A DNA stretch of 64,000 nucleotides, taken from Clostridium sp. MD294. GTDB taxonomy: Bacteria; Bacillota; Clostridia; Lachnospirales; Anaerotignaceae. The stretch is taken from the NCBI RefSeq assembly GCF_000364165.2, contig NZ_CP097810.1, forward strand, positions 2,730,130 through 2,794,129. Direction: 5' to 3'. Below are positions 1 through 11,721 of this stretch, piece after piece (within the stretch, counting starts at the first letter, position 1; each line of letters opens with the position of its first letter). The notes beneath the pieces are model-generated. The model did not search any database. It had not been told where the DNA came from and was given only the letters and a program-made list of their open reading frames with translations. Position numbers and translations under genes: made by a program.

Positions 1-771
1 GGAAAAAGAGAACATGACACCATTGACCAAAACAAAATTGAAAATCGTTTTATATTAGAAGATAAAACTTCAGTCAAAGCATTTCAAGAATTGTTAGGTA
101 GAATTGACATTGAAGATATTGAATTAGCAAGTGACATTATTCAATGCGGAGAGCAGCAACTTGGATATATTTGTAATAATTCTATATTATTAACATTATC
201 AGACCACATCAGTTTTATGCTCAAAAGGGCAAGAGAAAAAATATTGTTTCTTACTCCTTTAGAATGGGACATTAAAATGATTTATCCAAATGAATTTAAA
301 TATGCTTGCTCTGCTGTAGAGAAAATAAGAAAGCAAACAGGTTTAGATATTCCAGAACAAGAAGCTGCTTTTATTGCACTACACTTTATCAATGCACATT
401 ATGAAGGAAAAGATATGCAAGAAACAATATTAAGTTCCAAAATCATTCAAAATGTAATTGATATTGCAAAGTATCATTATAAAGTAGAATTTGTAGAAAC
501 ATCATTTAATTTTTCAAGATTTATCACACATATTCGTTATTTTGTAATGAGGCAGTTACATAATGAAAAAACGAACAACGATTCTTCTCTTATCAATGTA
601 ATTGCTTTAAAATATCCAAATGACTACAAATGTGCTAAAAAAATAAAAGAATTTTTAGAAAAAAAATATCATTGGAAAATTGGAAATGACGAGTTATTAT
701 ATTTATCATTACATTTGAATTGTTTATATTCTGATAGCAGGGCGTTACTGAATGATGAAGGCGTAACCTAA
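1..771 (+). CDS. licT: BglG/LicT-family transcriptional antiterminator (5' end outside window)
   Basis: The reading frame is open from base 1, so the N-terminal RNA-binding (CAT) domain lies upstream of the window. What remains is PRD1 and PRD2. PRD1 shows TLSDHISF and ALHFINAH and PRD2 shows FITHIRYF and YLSLHLNC, the histidine-bearing motifs that the PTS phosphorylates in this family. Such proteins bind a nascent RNA hairpin and prevent termination when the sugar is present. A RAT-like target and terminator overlap the stop codon and the next genes are a beta-glucoside PTS and a 6-phospho-beta-glucosidase, so control of that operon is the natural role. Confidence 0.93.
   Translation, partial: GKREHDTIDQNKIENRFILEDKTSVKAFQELLGRIDIEDIELASDIIQCGEQQLGYICNNSILLTLSDHISFMLKRAREKILFLTPLEWDIKMIYPNEFKYACSAVEKIRKQTGLDIPEQEAAFIALHFINAHYEGKDMQETILSSKIIQNVIDIAKYHYKVEFVETSFNFSRFITHIRYFVMRQLHNEKTNNDSSLINVIALKYPNDYKCAKKIKEFLEKKYHWKIGNDELLYLSLHLNCLYSDSRALLNDEGVT
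740..769 (+). promoter_or_regulatory. RAT (ribonucleic antiterminator) site
   Basis: The sequence GGCGTTACTG, an 8-base spacer, then GGCGTAACCT matches the known layout of BglG-family targets (TTACTG on one side, GGC..AACC on the other). It overlaps the 5' arm of the following terminator, so the RAT fold and the terminator are mutually exclusive. It sits inside the last codons of licT, which implies the operon is read through from licT or from upstream. Confidence 0.85.
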
Positions 772-809
772 GCTGTATGATTACCTCATATTGCTTAGGT
801 TTTTATTTT
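765..809 (+). terminator. Conditional terminator controlled by LicT
   Basis: AACCTAAGC (765-773) pairs with GCTTAGGTT (793-801) and is followed by TTTTATTTT. The 5' arm is shared with the RAT site, the classic sugar-inducible antitermination arrangement in front of the transporter gene. Confidence 0.85.
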
Positions 810-828
810 GCAAAAAGGGGGAAATATT

Positions 829-4142
<3,314 letters not shown>

Positions 4143-4155
4143 ATGATATGATTGA

Positions 4156-4190
4156 GAACAAGAAATATTTTTTATTTCTTGTTCTTTTTT
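4156..4190 (+). terminator. Rho-independent terminator of the beta-glucoside operon
   Basis: GAACAAGAAATA (4156-4167) pairs perfectly with TATTTCTTGTTC (4173-4184), followed by TTTTTT. The next gene is convergent and ends at 4194. Confidence 0.92.
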
Positions 4191-4193
4191 ATT

Positions 4194-4862
4194 TCAGCAA
4201 CAAGCTGTTTTTACAGATAGAACTCTTTGAAAAGGAGTATTTAATATTTTTATAAAAAATTTGACAACCATTCCTGTAAATATTGCTGTAATAATTGTGC
4301 CTTCTCTTGTGCCAATTATCGCACCATTGAAAAACAGCATAGACAATATAAGAGACAATATCACATTACATACATCAAAACCAATTTTAATATTGCCAAA
4401 ATTTTTACCGCTTTTGTCTGAAATTGCTTTTACAAATGCCTCTCCAGAATTCATAATGACATTTGCTATTACTGATAATGATACACCAAAACCAAGTATG
4501 ATAACACCAGTCAATACAAATAGTATTTGAACCACATAGCTGTTTACAGTAATAGAAGATACACACCATATACCAAAATCTGTAAAATATCCAAATAAAA
4601 ATGAAAGTGGTATTTGCAGAAGTTGTATGATTTTAAAATCTTTTCTCAATATAATCATTTGCCCAATTATCAATATACAATTCCATAATATCAGCCACAT
4701 ACCTAATGAAATATTAATAAATTTTATGCTGAAAACATTTGCAACAGATGAAATAGGAGATACCCCTAATGCTCCATGTTTTGTAACAGCAACGCCGAAT
4801 GCTGAAAAAAATAAACTAATGATAAATAAAATATATCGTTTTATTGTTTCTTTTTTGTTCAT
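4194..4862 (-). CDS. YczE/YyaS/YitT-family integral membrane protein
   Basis: A 222-residue protein with about five or six hydrophobic segments and the family-typical start FGVAVTKHGALGVSPISS, followed by LGMWLILWN. Members of this family (YczE/YyaS group) are membrane proteins without a firmly established biochemical role. Its start codon overlaps the stop of the upstream marR gene by four bases, so the two are translationally coupled and the membrane protein is probably the target of that regulator. It may be an exporter or permease, but the sequence alone does not show a substrate. Confidence 0.8.
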   Translation of the reverse strand: MNKKETIKRYILFIISLFFSAFGVAVTKHGALGVSPISSVANVFSIKFINISLGMWLILWNCILIIGQMIILRKDFKIIQLLQIPLSFLFGYFTDFGIWCVSSITVNSYVVQILFVLTGVIILGFGVSLSVIANVIMNSGEAFVKAISDKSGKNFGNIKIGFDVCNVILSLILSMLFFNGAIIGTREGTIITAIFTGMVVKFFIKILNTPFQRVLSVKTACC

Positions 4863-5281
4863 GATCGCTCCTCCAAATTATTATAAATTTTCATCATATA
4901 TTCTGTTAATTGTTCTATTTCCTCTTTCGAAAAATGAAGCAATGCTTTGCTTTCAATTTCTATAAATTCTTGTTTAATTTGTTCACAAATCTTTTTTCCT
5001 TTTTCTGTCATAAAAATATTGATATTTCTTCTACTTTGTTTGTCTGTATTCCTTGTAATAAAACCGTTTTTTTCCATACCATTTAAAATAGTAGAAAGAG
5101 AAGCAGGCTCTATGTGACAGCCTTTTGCAATATCCTTTTGCATAGCTCCATTATTTTCCCGTAAATAATCTAATACTTTTGGCTGCCCCAATGTTAATTT
5201 TAAATCTTTTATATTGTTAAAAAGCTGTTTTTGTAGCATTAAATGATTTGCCATAAGTAAATAGTGAAATGTAAAATTCAT
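4859..5281 (-). CDS. MarR-family transcriptional regulator
   Basis: A 140-residue winged-helix regulator. The DNA-recognition region reads KDIAKGCHIEPASLSTILNGMEKNGFITR and the wing has NTDKQSRRNINIFMTEKG, as in MarR/SlyA proteins. It is the first gene of a two-gene minus-strand operon with the YczE-like membrane protein. A 20-bp perfect palindrome lies about 30 bases upstream of its start, a likely autoregulatory operator. The ligand is unknown. Confidence 0.9.
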   Translation of the reverse strand: MNFTFHYLLMANHLMLQKQLFNNIKDLKLTLGQPKVLDYLRENNGAMQKDIAKGCHIEPASLSTILNGMEKNGFITRNTDKQSRRNINIFMTEKGKKICEQIKQEFIEIESKALLHFSKEEIEQLTEYMMKIYNNLEERS

Positions 5282-5302
5282 AATAACTCCTTTTTAGTTA
5301 GT

Positions 5303-5328
5303 ATTATAATAATTAGTATACTAATTAT
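5303..5328 (-). promoter_or_regulatory. Probable -10 box and 20-bp palindromic operator for marR
   Basis: A perfect palindrome with centre AGTATACT runs from 5309 to 5328. ATTATA at 5303-5308 reads TATAAT on the minus strand. A repressor bound to the palindrome would cover the promoter core. I did not find a convincing -35 box. Confidence 0.6.
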
Positions 5329-5560
5329 ATTTCAACTAATATTAAAAGTCAATATTATTTTTAATATTATTGATATTAAATCATATATCAGAAAAATTTT
5401 TATTTTAAAAAAATATTTATCATTAAATTCCTTATCAAAAAAAATTAAATTCTATTTCATAAAATTATAAAAATTAATATAGATGTTTCTATCAAGCTAA
5501 TAAGCATATTAGAAATAATTAGAGATTGGAAAATATGTATACAATTCAGGATTACAACAA
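5329..5560. other. AT-rich intergenic stretch
   Basis: Nothing recognisable beyond the marR control region at its left edge. Very AT-rich with no convincing gene or ribosome binding site. Confidence 0.5.
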
Positions 5561-5750
5561 TTGCAAACAGTGGAAAGGGATATCGCATTCCACGCTTGTT
5601 GGGGTGTGTCTACGCTTCGCTCCGGTCGGTGCTAAACGAATGTCCACTGGACATTCAGCACCCCCAAACCCCAAATGCAAATTTTTTTAAAATTTGCAAA
5701 ACGCCTTCGGCGTGGTTTTTCCTTTTTTTAGAATATCATTTTTATTGTAG
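5561..5750 (+). repeat. Structured intergenic repeat, copy 1 of 3
   Basis: The same sequence occurs at 19287-19475 (same strand) and 57099-57263 (opposite strand). It contains four successive hairpins: a GGAAAGGGATATC-type palindrome (decayed here to ..ATATCGCATTCC), a nested stem GGTGCT..AGCACC around AATGTCC-ACT-GGACATT, GCAAATT..AATTTGC, and ACGCCTTCGGCGT followed by a T-rich run. Short reading frames inside are by-products of the repeat. It could be a MITE-like element or a small structured RNA. Confidence 0.85.
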
Positions 5751-6082
5751 TATATACACACTACACACTATATACCTCCTATTATTTATAAAATAATCTG
5801 AATCTCTGTATTTTCTTTCAGAATGTTGTAGCTAGAACATTTTTGAAGGCTATTTCTATTTTATTGACTTTAATGCTTCTATTTATGCTTATTTCTAAAA
5901 ACGTTGTATGTACAAGGTTTCTAAATGTCAATTATATACATCTATTTCAAATTATTGCTTTTTGTATTTAAAGAAGCAATTCCTTCTTGTCAACTAAAAA
6001 CACATTTTTGTTTTCAGTAAACAAAGAAAGACTCTACCATCGAAAACTGAAGTATATTCCTTTTCTATCTAAATACTCTTGT

Positions 6083-6268
6083 CTAGCCTTTTCTTTTTCT
6101 TCTTTGTGTTGGAGCTGTTTTATATTTTATATACAAATTTCGATTGATTATGCTGTCATATTTTTCCTTTAGCATTTTTACAATTTTTTCCTCATCATTA
6201 TAACATTCCAAAATATGGTATTTAATCAGCGATAGAAATAAATCCTCACTAATTTGTACTTGTTTCAT
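6083..6268 (-). pseudogene. Small element-borne protein, C-terminus frameshifted
   Basis: It starts MKQVQISEDLFLSLIKYH and matches the intact 76-residue copy at 20034-20264 as far as KYKTAP. There a base loss in the poly-purine stretch turns the conserved EKARQEYL tail into TQRRKRKG and a stop. Homologues are common in Clostridia mobile elements, often labelled complexin-like, with no demonstrated function. It lies downstream of the iterons, last in the element's minus-strand gene set. Confidence 0.6.
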
Positions 6269-6294
6269 ATTTTACACCTTTACTTTTTAATTTT

Positions 6295-6472
6295 GTGACG
6301 ATATTTTGTCTGTTAAATTTTAAAATATCGTCACACTGTTTTCTTTTTATTTTTTAAATCAATTATCATAAAATCCAGTAAAATCAATACTTTTCATACA
6401 TTTGAATTTATTTTTTCAGGATATTTGTGACGATATTTTTTATATTTTCCCTGCTGTTTAAAATACCGTCAC
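6295..6472. repeat. Iteron-like inverted pairs, probable replication origin of copy A
   Basis: GTGACGATATTTT at 6295-6307 and 6427-6439 faces AAAATATCGTCAC at 6322-6334 and AAAATACCGTCAC at 6460-6472. No T-tract follows on either strand, so terminators are unlikely. Placed next to a RepA-like helicase gene, these look like Rep binding sites. Copy B keeps three such pairs at 20291-20584. Confidence 0.6.
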
Positions 6473-6552
6473 ATTGTCACACTTATCATTTTTTACTACT
6501 TTTATGTCTTAAAAACCTTGCAAATTCAATGTTTTTAGCGATTTGACATTTT

Positions 6553-7669
6553 TTATTTTTTCGTCAATCTCAACTTGATTTGTCTTCCTGTTCTGTTTCG
6601 GTTTGTTTCATATAAAATACCAAATTCTTCAAGTAGCCTTTCTGCATTGACATTTAAACGTCTTGTTAGTGCATTTGGTGATATTTCTTTTGGCAATAAA
6701 GCGGTCAATTCTGAAGCCGTTCCGCTCCAATCAGATTTATTTTTTGTTACCATTTCTCCAACTATTTTTACGATTGGGTCAAGCGGTTATTTGCACAATT
6801 CTGTTTCCATTTTGATAAACTTCTACAAGCATTTTTCTCTGTCAAATTCCAAATAAATTTTTTGGTCTTGTTGGTCACGTCCAGCAATATCTAAAATTCC
6901 CTTGTTATCAATGCGTTTCGTCTTCTGAAGTATAAAAGCTCCATTGGCAGCACCCAACAGACCATTCGTACCAGAAATCATATCAAAACAATCCTCTGAT
7001 TGCAATTTTCTGGTATGATGAACAATCATCATACAAATGTTATGTTTTTCACTAAACTGTTTCAACTTCATTACAATATCATAATCGTTTGAGTAATTAT
7101 ATCTTTCACCATTGATTTCTCTTACCTTCTGCAAAGTGTCAATCATAATCAATTTTGTATTTGGATGCTCTTTCATAAAATTAGTAAGCTGTTCTTCTAA
7201 CTCCTCATTCAATGCTTTTGATTTTGTTGTAAAATGAAAATTAGGTGTGCTTTCCATACCAAACATTCTTGACAATCTTTTTTGTATTCTGCTGAAATCG
7301 TCTTCTAATGCTAAATATAATGCAGAACCTTGATTGACTTGATAATTCCACAAAGGTAAACCCATACTGACATGATAGCCTAACTGTGCCATTAAAAATG
7401 ATTTTCCAATTTTAGGAACACCAGCAAAAAGATATGTGCCGTTGTAAATCAGTTTATCAACAACTGCTGCTTTTGGCGGATAAACTGTGTCGTACAATTC
7501 TTCCATTGTAATCGTTTCCAACACCTCCTGTTCTAAATTTTTTAAATTTTCTGTGGCTTGTAAATTGATTTTTTGTTGTTTTTCTGTTATACTTTTTTTA
7601 ATATTTATTGATTGTTCCTTGTCTGTGCTACCAGATGTAATAGGAACAATCTTTTTTTTCTTTACTTAT
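6553..7669 (-). pseudogene. RepA-like hexameric helicase/AAA ATPase, disrupted
   Basis: The product would be a replicative-helicase-type ATPase of the plasmid RepA group. The visible core has Walker A GVPKIGKSF and Walker B LIMIDTLQKV, then a C-terminal winged region (ALTRRLNVNAERLLEEF). Compared with copy B this copy has two in-frame stops, a TAG after DREKCL (Trp in copy B) and a TAA after ELCK (Glu in copy B). The start region is also altered: ATGAAT became ATAAGT, with an extra A nearby. The longest intact piece runs 6823-7524. Different lesions in the two copies show independent decay. Confidence 0.75.
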
Positions 7670-8010
7670 TTGTTTTCCTCCTTCATATGCTTTAAAATTT
7701 GACTTATAAATTGAATTGTTGATGTTGTCACATCATCAATTTCATTTCCATTTGTTAGTTTTTGCAGTTCTATACAAATCTGCTCTATATGATTTTTTAG
7801 AGCCTTGTATGCTCTTGTATTGCCTACTACTACAATATCTTTACAAAGTAATCTTTTGATAATATAGTCTTGTTTAGTTAAACCAGATAAAGCTACTAGG
7901 TTATCTAATAGTCTTACTTCTTCCTTTGACATTCTGAATGAAACCGTTTTGTTTCGCCATCTGCCTTGTTTATCTAAATTTTTCTCCAAGTCACTCACCC
8001 CTTTCTTCAT
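7666..8010 (-). CDS. Mobilization-type (MobC-like) DNA-binding protein
   Basis: Up to 114 residues. KTVSFRMSKEEVRLLDNLVALSGLTKQDYI looks like the ribbon-helix-helix region of small relaxosome accessory proteins. A helical tail follows that resembles MobC proteins (IEQICIELQKL). No relaxase gene is present in the element, so the protein may let it borrow another element's transfer machinery. The start is uncertain: the ATG at 8010 has no clear ribosome binding site, while an internal TTG follows GGGGTGA. It overlaps the integrase stop. Confidence 0.6.
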   Translation of the reverse strand: MKKGVSDLEKNLDKQGRWRNKTVSFRMSKEEVRLLDNLVALSGLTKQDYIIKRLLCKDIVVVGNTRAYKALKNHIEQICIELQKLTNGNEIDDVTTSTIQFISQILKHMKEENK

Positions 8011-8914
8011 TTAATTTTTGTGCCATTTCTATTTGTTTCGTAGGAAAAAGATGTGCATATTGGTATGTAATATCAATGCTTTCATGTCCTACTCTGTCAG
8101 CAATCGCAACTGCTGAAAACCCTAAATTTATTAAATGTGAAATATGACTGTGTCTTAAACTGTGCAATTTAATATGTTTTACACCTTCTGTCTTTGCTCC
8201 TCTATCCATTTCATGATGGAGGTAACTTTTTGTAACAGGAAAAACTCTATCTGTAGATTGACAGCCATAAAGTAATTTTATATAGTCTTTTATTTCTTCC
8301 ACCAAGAAATCAGGCATTTGTATTGTTCGATTGTTTTTTGTTGTTTTCGGTTCTGTAACAACATCTTCTCCTTAAATTCACTGATAAGACTCGTTAATCG
8401 TTACAACGCCTTTTTCAAAATCGAAATCGGCTGGTGTCAACGCAAGTAGCTCTCCCAAACGAATACCACACCAGTAAAGTATTTCAAAAGCATAAAACGA
8501 CAATGGTTTATCTATAATTGCTTCTGAAAATTTCAAATATTCTTCTTTTGTCCAAAATTCAATTTCTTTTGTTTGAGCCTTTCCCATATTTCCAACTTTT
8601 GCAGCAGGACGGATTTCATTCATCTTTTTGTTTCAAAAGGCAGGAACTAACTTTGTTTGAATGATGTTTTCTTTTGTAAGCCATGTGTTTAATTTCAATT
8701 TTGCCTTCATGTCTTTACTGTAGATTTCAATAAAACTTTTAAAATTCATGTCAAGGTTTGTTTCTTGTTTTTGCTTGAATTCTCTTTCCTATTCCAGTGC
8801 CTCTCGTTTCGTCTGAAATCCTCTTTTTGTTTTTCCTTTGTTTTTACCTTGCCAATCACGATAGTAGAAAAATACAAACCATTTTCCAGTTTTTTTATCT
8901 TTGTAAGCTGACAT
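7991..8914 (-). pseudogene. Tyrosine recombinase (integrase), disrupted
   Basis: Homologous to the longer copy-B integrase. The C-terminal catalytic part is visible (HSLRHSH, GHESIDITYQYAHL with the nucleophile Tyr) and so is the first catalytic Arg (WCGIRLGELL). These parts are separated by stops and frameshifts near 8318-8377, and the region between the arm-binding domain and the catalytic core is deleted. The start at 8914 has AGGAGGAAAGTT upstream and overlaps the end of the excisionase-like gene. Not functional as written. Confidence 0.8.
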
Positions 8915-9104
8915 AACTTTCCTCCTTTCTCAGTCCATAAATTTTTTCTTCAAAAAATTGCCTATTAACCTTTCCAGAAATTGTAATAAAATCTCTGTTT
9001 TTTAATTCTTCATTTAGTTTTCGTATGAGTTTATAAGCGTATGGCTTTGATACACCCAATTCTATCGCAATTTCTTCTGCTTTTATAAATAAATTTTTAT
9101 TCAT
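8895..9104 (-). CDS. Excisionase-like small helix-turn-helix protein
   Basis: About 69 residues with FIKAEEIAIELGVSKPYAYKLIRKLNEEL, a MerR/excisionase-type DNA-binding helix pair. I take the ATG at 9104, nine bases after AAAGGTGG. It is immediately upstream of and overlaps the integrase, the usual place for a directionality factor. A DNA-binding regulator is the safe call; excision control is inferred from position. Confidence 0.7.
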   Translation of the reverse strand: MNKNLFIKAEEIAIELGVSKPYAYKLIRKLNEELKNRDFITISGKVNRQFFEEKIYGLRKEESYVSLQR

Positions 9105-9215
9105 ACTTACCAACCACCTTTTACCATTCGCTTATTTGTTAAAATTTCTATGTCTATTATACATTATCTTTTTTGTTAATACAAGTATTTATTTCACATA
9201 TTTGTTAATTTTTTA

Positions 9216-9244
9216 TTTACTATTTTACAAATATCAGTTATAAT
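9216..9244 (+). promoter_or_regulatory. Promoter of the XRE repressor (copy A)
   Basis: TTTACT (9216-9221), 17-base spacer, TATAAT (9239-9244). Several TTTGTTAA and TTTACAAAT-type repeats lie in this divergent region (9130-9265) and are candidate operators for the repressor. Confidence 0.7.
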
Positions 9245-9279
9245 AAATACAAAAACATTTGTAAAAGGTGGTAAATACT

Positions 9280-9753
9280 ATGACTGTTGGTGAAAAAATA
9301 AAGCGAATTCGTATTTTTAGGGGTATGACGCAAAAAGAATTAGGTCTTGCAGTTGGTTTGACTGAAAACCGCATTGCTCAATATGAAACAAACTATCGAA
9401 CTCCTAAAAAAGAACTTTTAAACCAAATTTCCGAAGCACTTCATGTAAGTTCCTTAAATTTCTATGTAGAAGTTTCTGGAAGTGCAGAGGACATTATGCA
9501 AACCTTTTTCTGGATGGACGAGTTAAATCCCAATACAGTCAACCTATTTCAAATGACCGAAAACCCAGAACTCAGCACAGAAGTAGAATATAAAAATTCT
9601 GACGCTTGGACTACTCCTGCACCTGTAGGCATTTTTCTCAACTATAATTTAGTCAACCAATTTTTAGCAGAATGGTTCACTCGAAAAACAGAGCTGAAAA
9701 ATGGACAAATTACCAAACAGGAATATTTTGAATGGAAGTTAAATTTTCCTTAA
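9280..9753 (+). CDS. XRE-family repressor (cI-like), C-terminally truncated
   Basis: A helix-turn-helix repressor of 157 residues starting MTVGEKIKRIRIFRGMTQKELG, with the recognition helix around LTENRIAQYETNYRTP. It is transcribed away from the excisionase/integrase genes, the usual switch arrangement. I use the ATG at 9280, eight bases after AAAGGTGG. An extra A in TTCCTTAATACTT relative to copy B (TTCCTTATACTT) shifts the frame and removes the last 18 residues present there. Confidence 0.82.
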   Translation: MTVGEKIKRIRIFRGMTQKELGLAVGLTENRIAQYETNYRTPKKELLNQISEALHVSSLNFYVEVSGSAEDIMQTFFWMDELNPNTVNLFQMTENPELSTEVEYKNSDAWTTPAPVGIFLNYNLVNQFLAEWFTRKTELKNGQITKQEYFEWKLNFP

Positions 9754-9816
9754 TACTTGTGATGGCGGTGGAAAATTCACACCATCTATACAATGGAGAA
9801 ATTCCTAAAATAAAAA

Positions 9817-9855
9817 TAGACCCTTTCGTTTTATACAAATCAACGAAAAGGTCTA
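9817..9855 (+). terminator. Terminator after XRE repressor, copy A
   Basis: TAGACCCTTTCG (9817-9828) pairs with CGAAAAGGTCTA (9844-9855) with one imperfect pair, then GTAAGTTTTT. The same structure occurs in copy B at 23950-23988. Confidence 0.7.
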
Positions 9856-10118
9856 TGTAAGTTTTTAATATCAAAGTAATATCAGAGAGGATAAAGCAGT
9901 TTCAGAAATGCTGTTATTTCAAGGCTTCCTGAAGTTTTAGGTACTACTCCCACTCGGCAAGCTCAAACAGAACTTAAATACATATGTTTCATTTCTGTAT
10001 TATTTTTGCCGATATTTTATATCAATTCCATATTTTATTCTGACTTACTGATTTTTTGTTGCCAAATTGTTGCCATATATTTATTACAGCAAAACTAGTT
10101 TATGAAGCAATACTATTT
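9856..10118. other. Right edge of element copy A
   Basis: Similarity to copy B continues to GTACTACTCCCACTC (9941-9955). Read on the minus strand this is GAGTGGGAGTAG, resembling the Glu-Trp-Glu-stop end of guaA genes, a known integration site for tyrosine-recombinase elements. The flanking sequence is not guaA. A short direct repeat TTGTTGCCA occurs twice near 10058-10076. No gene is seen. Confidence 0.4.
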
Positions 10119-10784
10119 TTAAATTAACTGTCCTATTTTTTGTAAAAATATATTTGCATTTTTCTCTACATCTTGTCCAAAAATTGCAGAGCCTGCCACA
10201 AATATATTTGCACCTGCTTTTATTACCTGTTCTATATTCTTTTCTGATATGCCTCCATCTACCTGAATATCTATATTCAAATTATTTTTTATGATTCTAT
10301 TGTGTAATTCTGTAATTTTTTCAAGCATACACGGAATAAATTTTTGTCCTCCAAAACCAGGATTAACAGTCATAAGTAACACCATATCTACCTCATGTAA
10401 TACCCAATCCAATACCGACAGTGGTGTAGCTGGATTTAAAGCAACACCTGCTTTTACCCCTAATGCATGAATTTTCTGTATCGTTCGGTCTAAATGTTTG
10501 CATGTTTCTGTATGAACAGTAATACCGTTTGCACCTGCTTTCACAAAATCATTCAAATATCTATCTGGATTTTCTATCATCAAATGCACATCAAAAAAAG
10601 AATTGCTAATTTTACGAATACTCTCTAAAACTGGAAATCCAAAAGAATAGCTTGGTACAAAAGTGCCATCCATAATATCCAAATGCAAATAGTTTATTCC
10701 AACACCTTCAACTTTTTGTATTTCTTGTGCTAAATGTGCAAAATCAGCAGCGAGTAAAGAAGGTGCTACTATATATTTTCTCAT
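10119..10784 (-). CDS. rpe: Ribulose-phosphate 3-epimerase
   Basis: A 221-residue TIM-barrel enzyme that interconverts ribulose 5-phosphate and xylulose 5-phosphate. APSLLAADF, the metal-site motifs HLDIMDG and DVHLMIENP, NPGFGGQKF and QVDGGI are all present. ATAGGAGAG precedes the ATG. It is the last gene of the minus-strand sugar operon, following the FadR-type regulator by about 115 bases. With RpiB and transketolase from the same cluster it completes the reversible pentose phosphate interconversions. Confidence 0.96.
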   Translation of the reverse strand: MRKYIVAPSLLAADFAHLAQEIQKVEGVGINYLHLDIMDGTFVPSYSFGFPVLESIRKISNSFFDVHLMIENPDRYLNDFVKAGANGITVHTETCKHLDRTIQKIHALGVKAGVALNPATPLSVLDWVLHEVDMVLLMTVNPGFGGQKFIPCMLEKITELHNRIIKNNLNIDIQVDGGISEKNIEQVIKAGANIFVAGSAIFGQDVEKNANIFLQKIGQLI

Positions 10785-10899
10785 AATTTTTCTCTCCTAT
10801 CTTTCTTTATTGCTTATAAAAAGTGTGAAATAAAACGAGAAAAAAGATAAGAGAAAAATCAAATACCCCTATCTTATCAAAAAGATAAGGGTATGATAT

Positions 10900-11619
10900 T
10901 TATATTCTGTCATAAAAATAACTTGCATGTATAACGGATTCTATTCTATCAAAATCTTTATTTTTTATGACTTCATAGATATCTTTATGTGCATCTAAAA
11001 GTTCCTGTTTACTGCCATTCTCTATCATAAATGTAACTGTTTTTAATCTTAAGCTGTATGTAAGTGTTCTTACAACAGAATTTATTTTTATCATAAGAGA
11101 ATTATGCATCATTGCAGATATGGTATCATGAAAATCATTGTCCGCTTGAAAAATATGAGCAATATCTGTATTTTCTTCCATAATGACAGATTCCAAAACT
11201 TTATATTTTTCATGCAATAATTCAATATCCTTTTTTGTACTTTTTTTTATAGCAGAACGAACTATACTCTGCTCCATCAGCTCTCTAAACTCTTTTAATT
11301 CTACATAGGATTCATCAGCATTCAATATAATGCCATATATCATTGGGTCAATCATAGAATCCGTAAATCCATTTCTAACAAATGTACCATCAGCTCGTTT
11401 TATTTCTAACACCCCAAGATAAACAAGTATTTTTATTGCTTCACGTATAGAATTTCTTCCTACGCCAAATGTTTCCGACATTTCCATTTCTGTCGGTATT
11501 TTGTCACCAGGTTTTAATGCTCCTGAAATCATTGCTTCTGTCAGTCTATCAATCACTTGTTGTACCACTGATTCTTTATTAATAGGTTTTAACACTATGT
11601 CTTTCGATTTATTTACCAT
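10900..11619 (-). CDS. FadR/GntR-family transcriptional regulator
   Basis: A winged-helix GntR domain (GALKPGDKIPTEMEMSETFGVGRNSIREAIKIL) followed by an all-helical FCD ligand-binding domain with typical metal-site residues (DNDFHDTIS). I prefer the Met at 11619 (MVNKSKDIV), which follows AAAGGTAGG; the Met at 11643 has no ribosome binding site. Regulators of this type usually answer to small carboxylic acids or sugar acids. It is embedded in the TRAP/pentose-phosphate operon and probably controls it. Confidence 0.88.
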   Translation of the reverse strand: MVNKSKDIVLKPINKESVVQQVIDRLTEAMISGALKPGDKIPTEMEMSETFGVGRNSIREAIKILVYLGVLEIKRADGTFVRNGFTDSMIDPMIYGIILNADESYVELKEFRELMEQSIVRSAIKKSTKKDIELLHEKYKVLESVIMEENTDIAHIFQADNDFHDTISAMMHNSLMIKINSVVRTLTYSLRLKTVTFMIENGSKQELLDAHKDIYEVIKNKDFDRIESVIHASYFYDRI

Positions 11620-11721
11620 TATTATCCAACCTACCTTTTTCATATAACATAATATACTAAATATTATACTGTTATTTTGTTATATTCACAACAAAAAAAT
11701 CAGTTGAACAAAAATGTTTGT

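Larger units (their letters stand above)
5760..9955 (-). mobile_element. Degenerate small integrative element, copy A
   Basis: The gene order matches 19760-24087 gene by gene: small complexin-like protein, iteron region, RepA-like helicase, Mob-like protein, tyrosine integrase, excisionase-like protein, divergent XRE repressor. The two copies share most of their sequence but carry different stops and frameshifts. Similarity ends at the same GTACTACTCCCACTC on the right. On the left it merges into the structured repeat. The integrase and helicase are broken here, so this copy should not move by itself. Confidence 0.8.

Noticed and set aside
5596-5796. Short frames inside the structured repeat (also at 19245-19457 and 56962-57219)
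   Set aside because: They recur only because the DNA repeat recurs; hairpins and no ribosome binding site argue against a protein.
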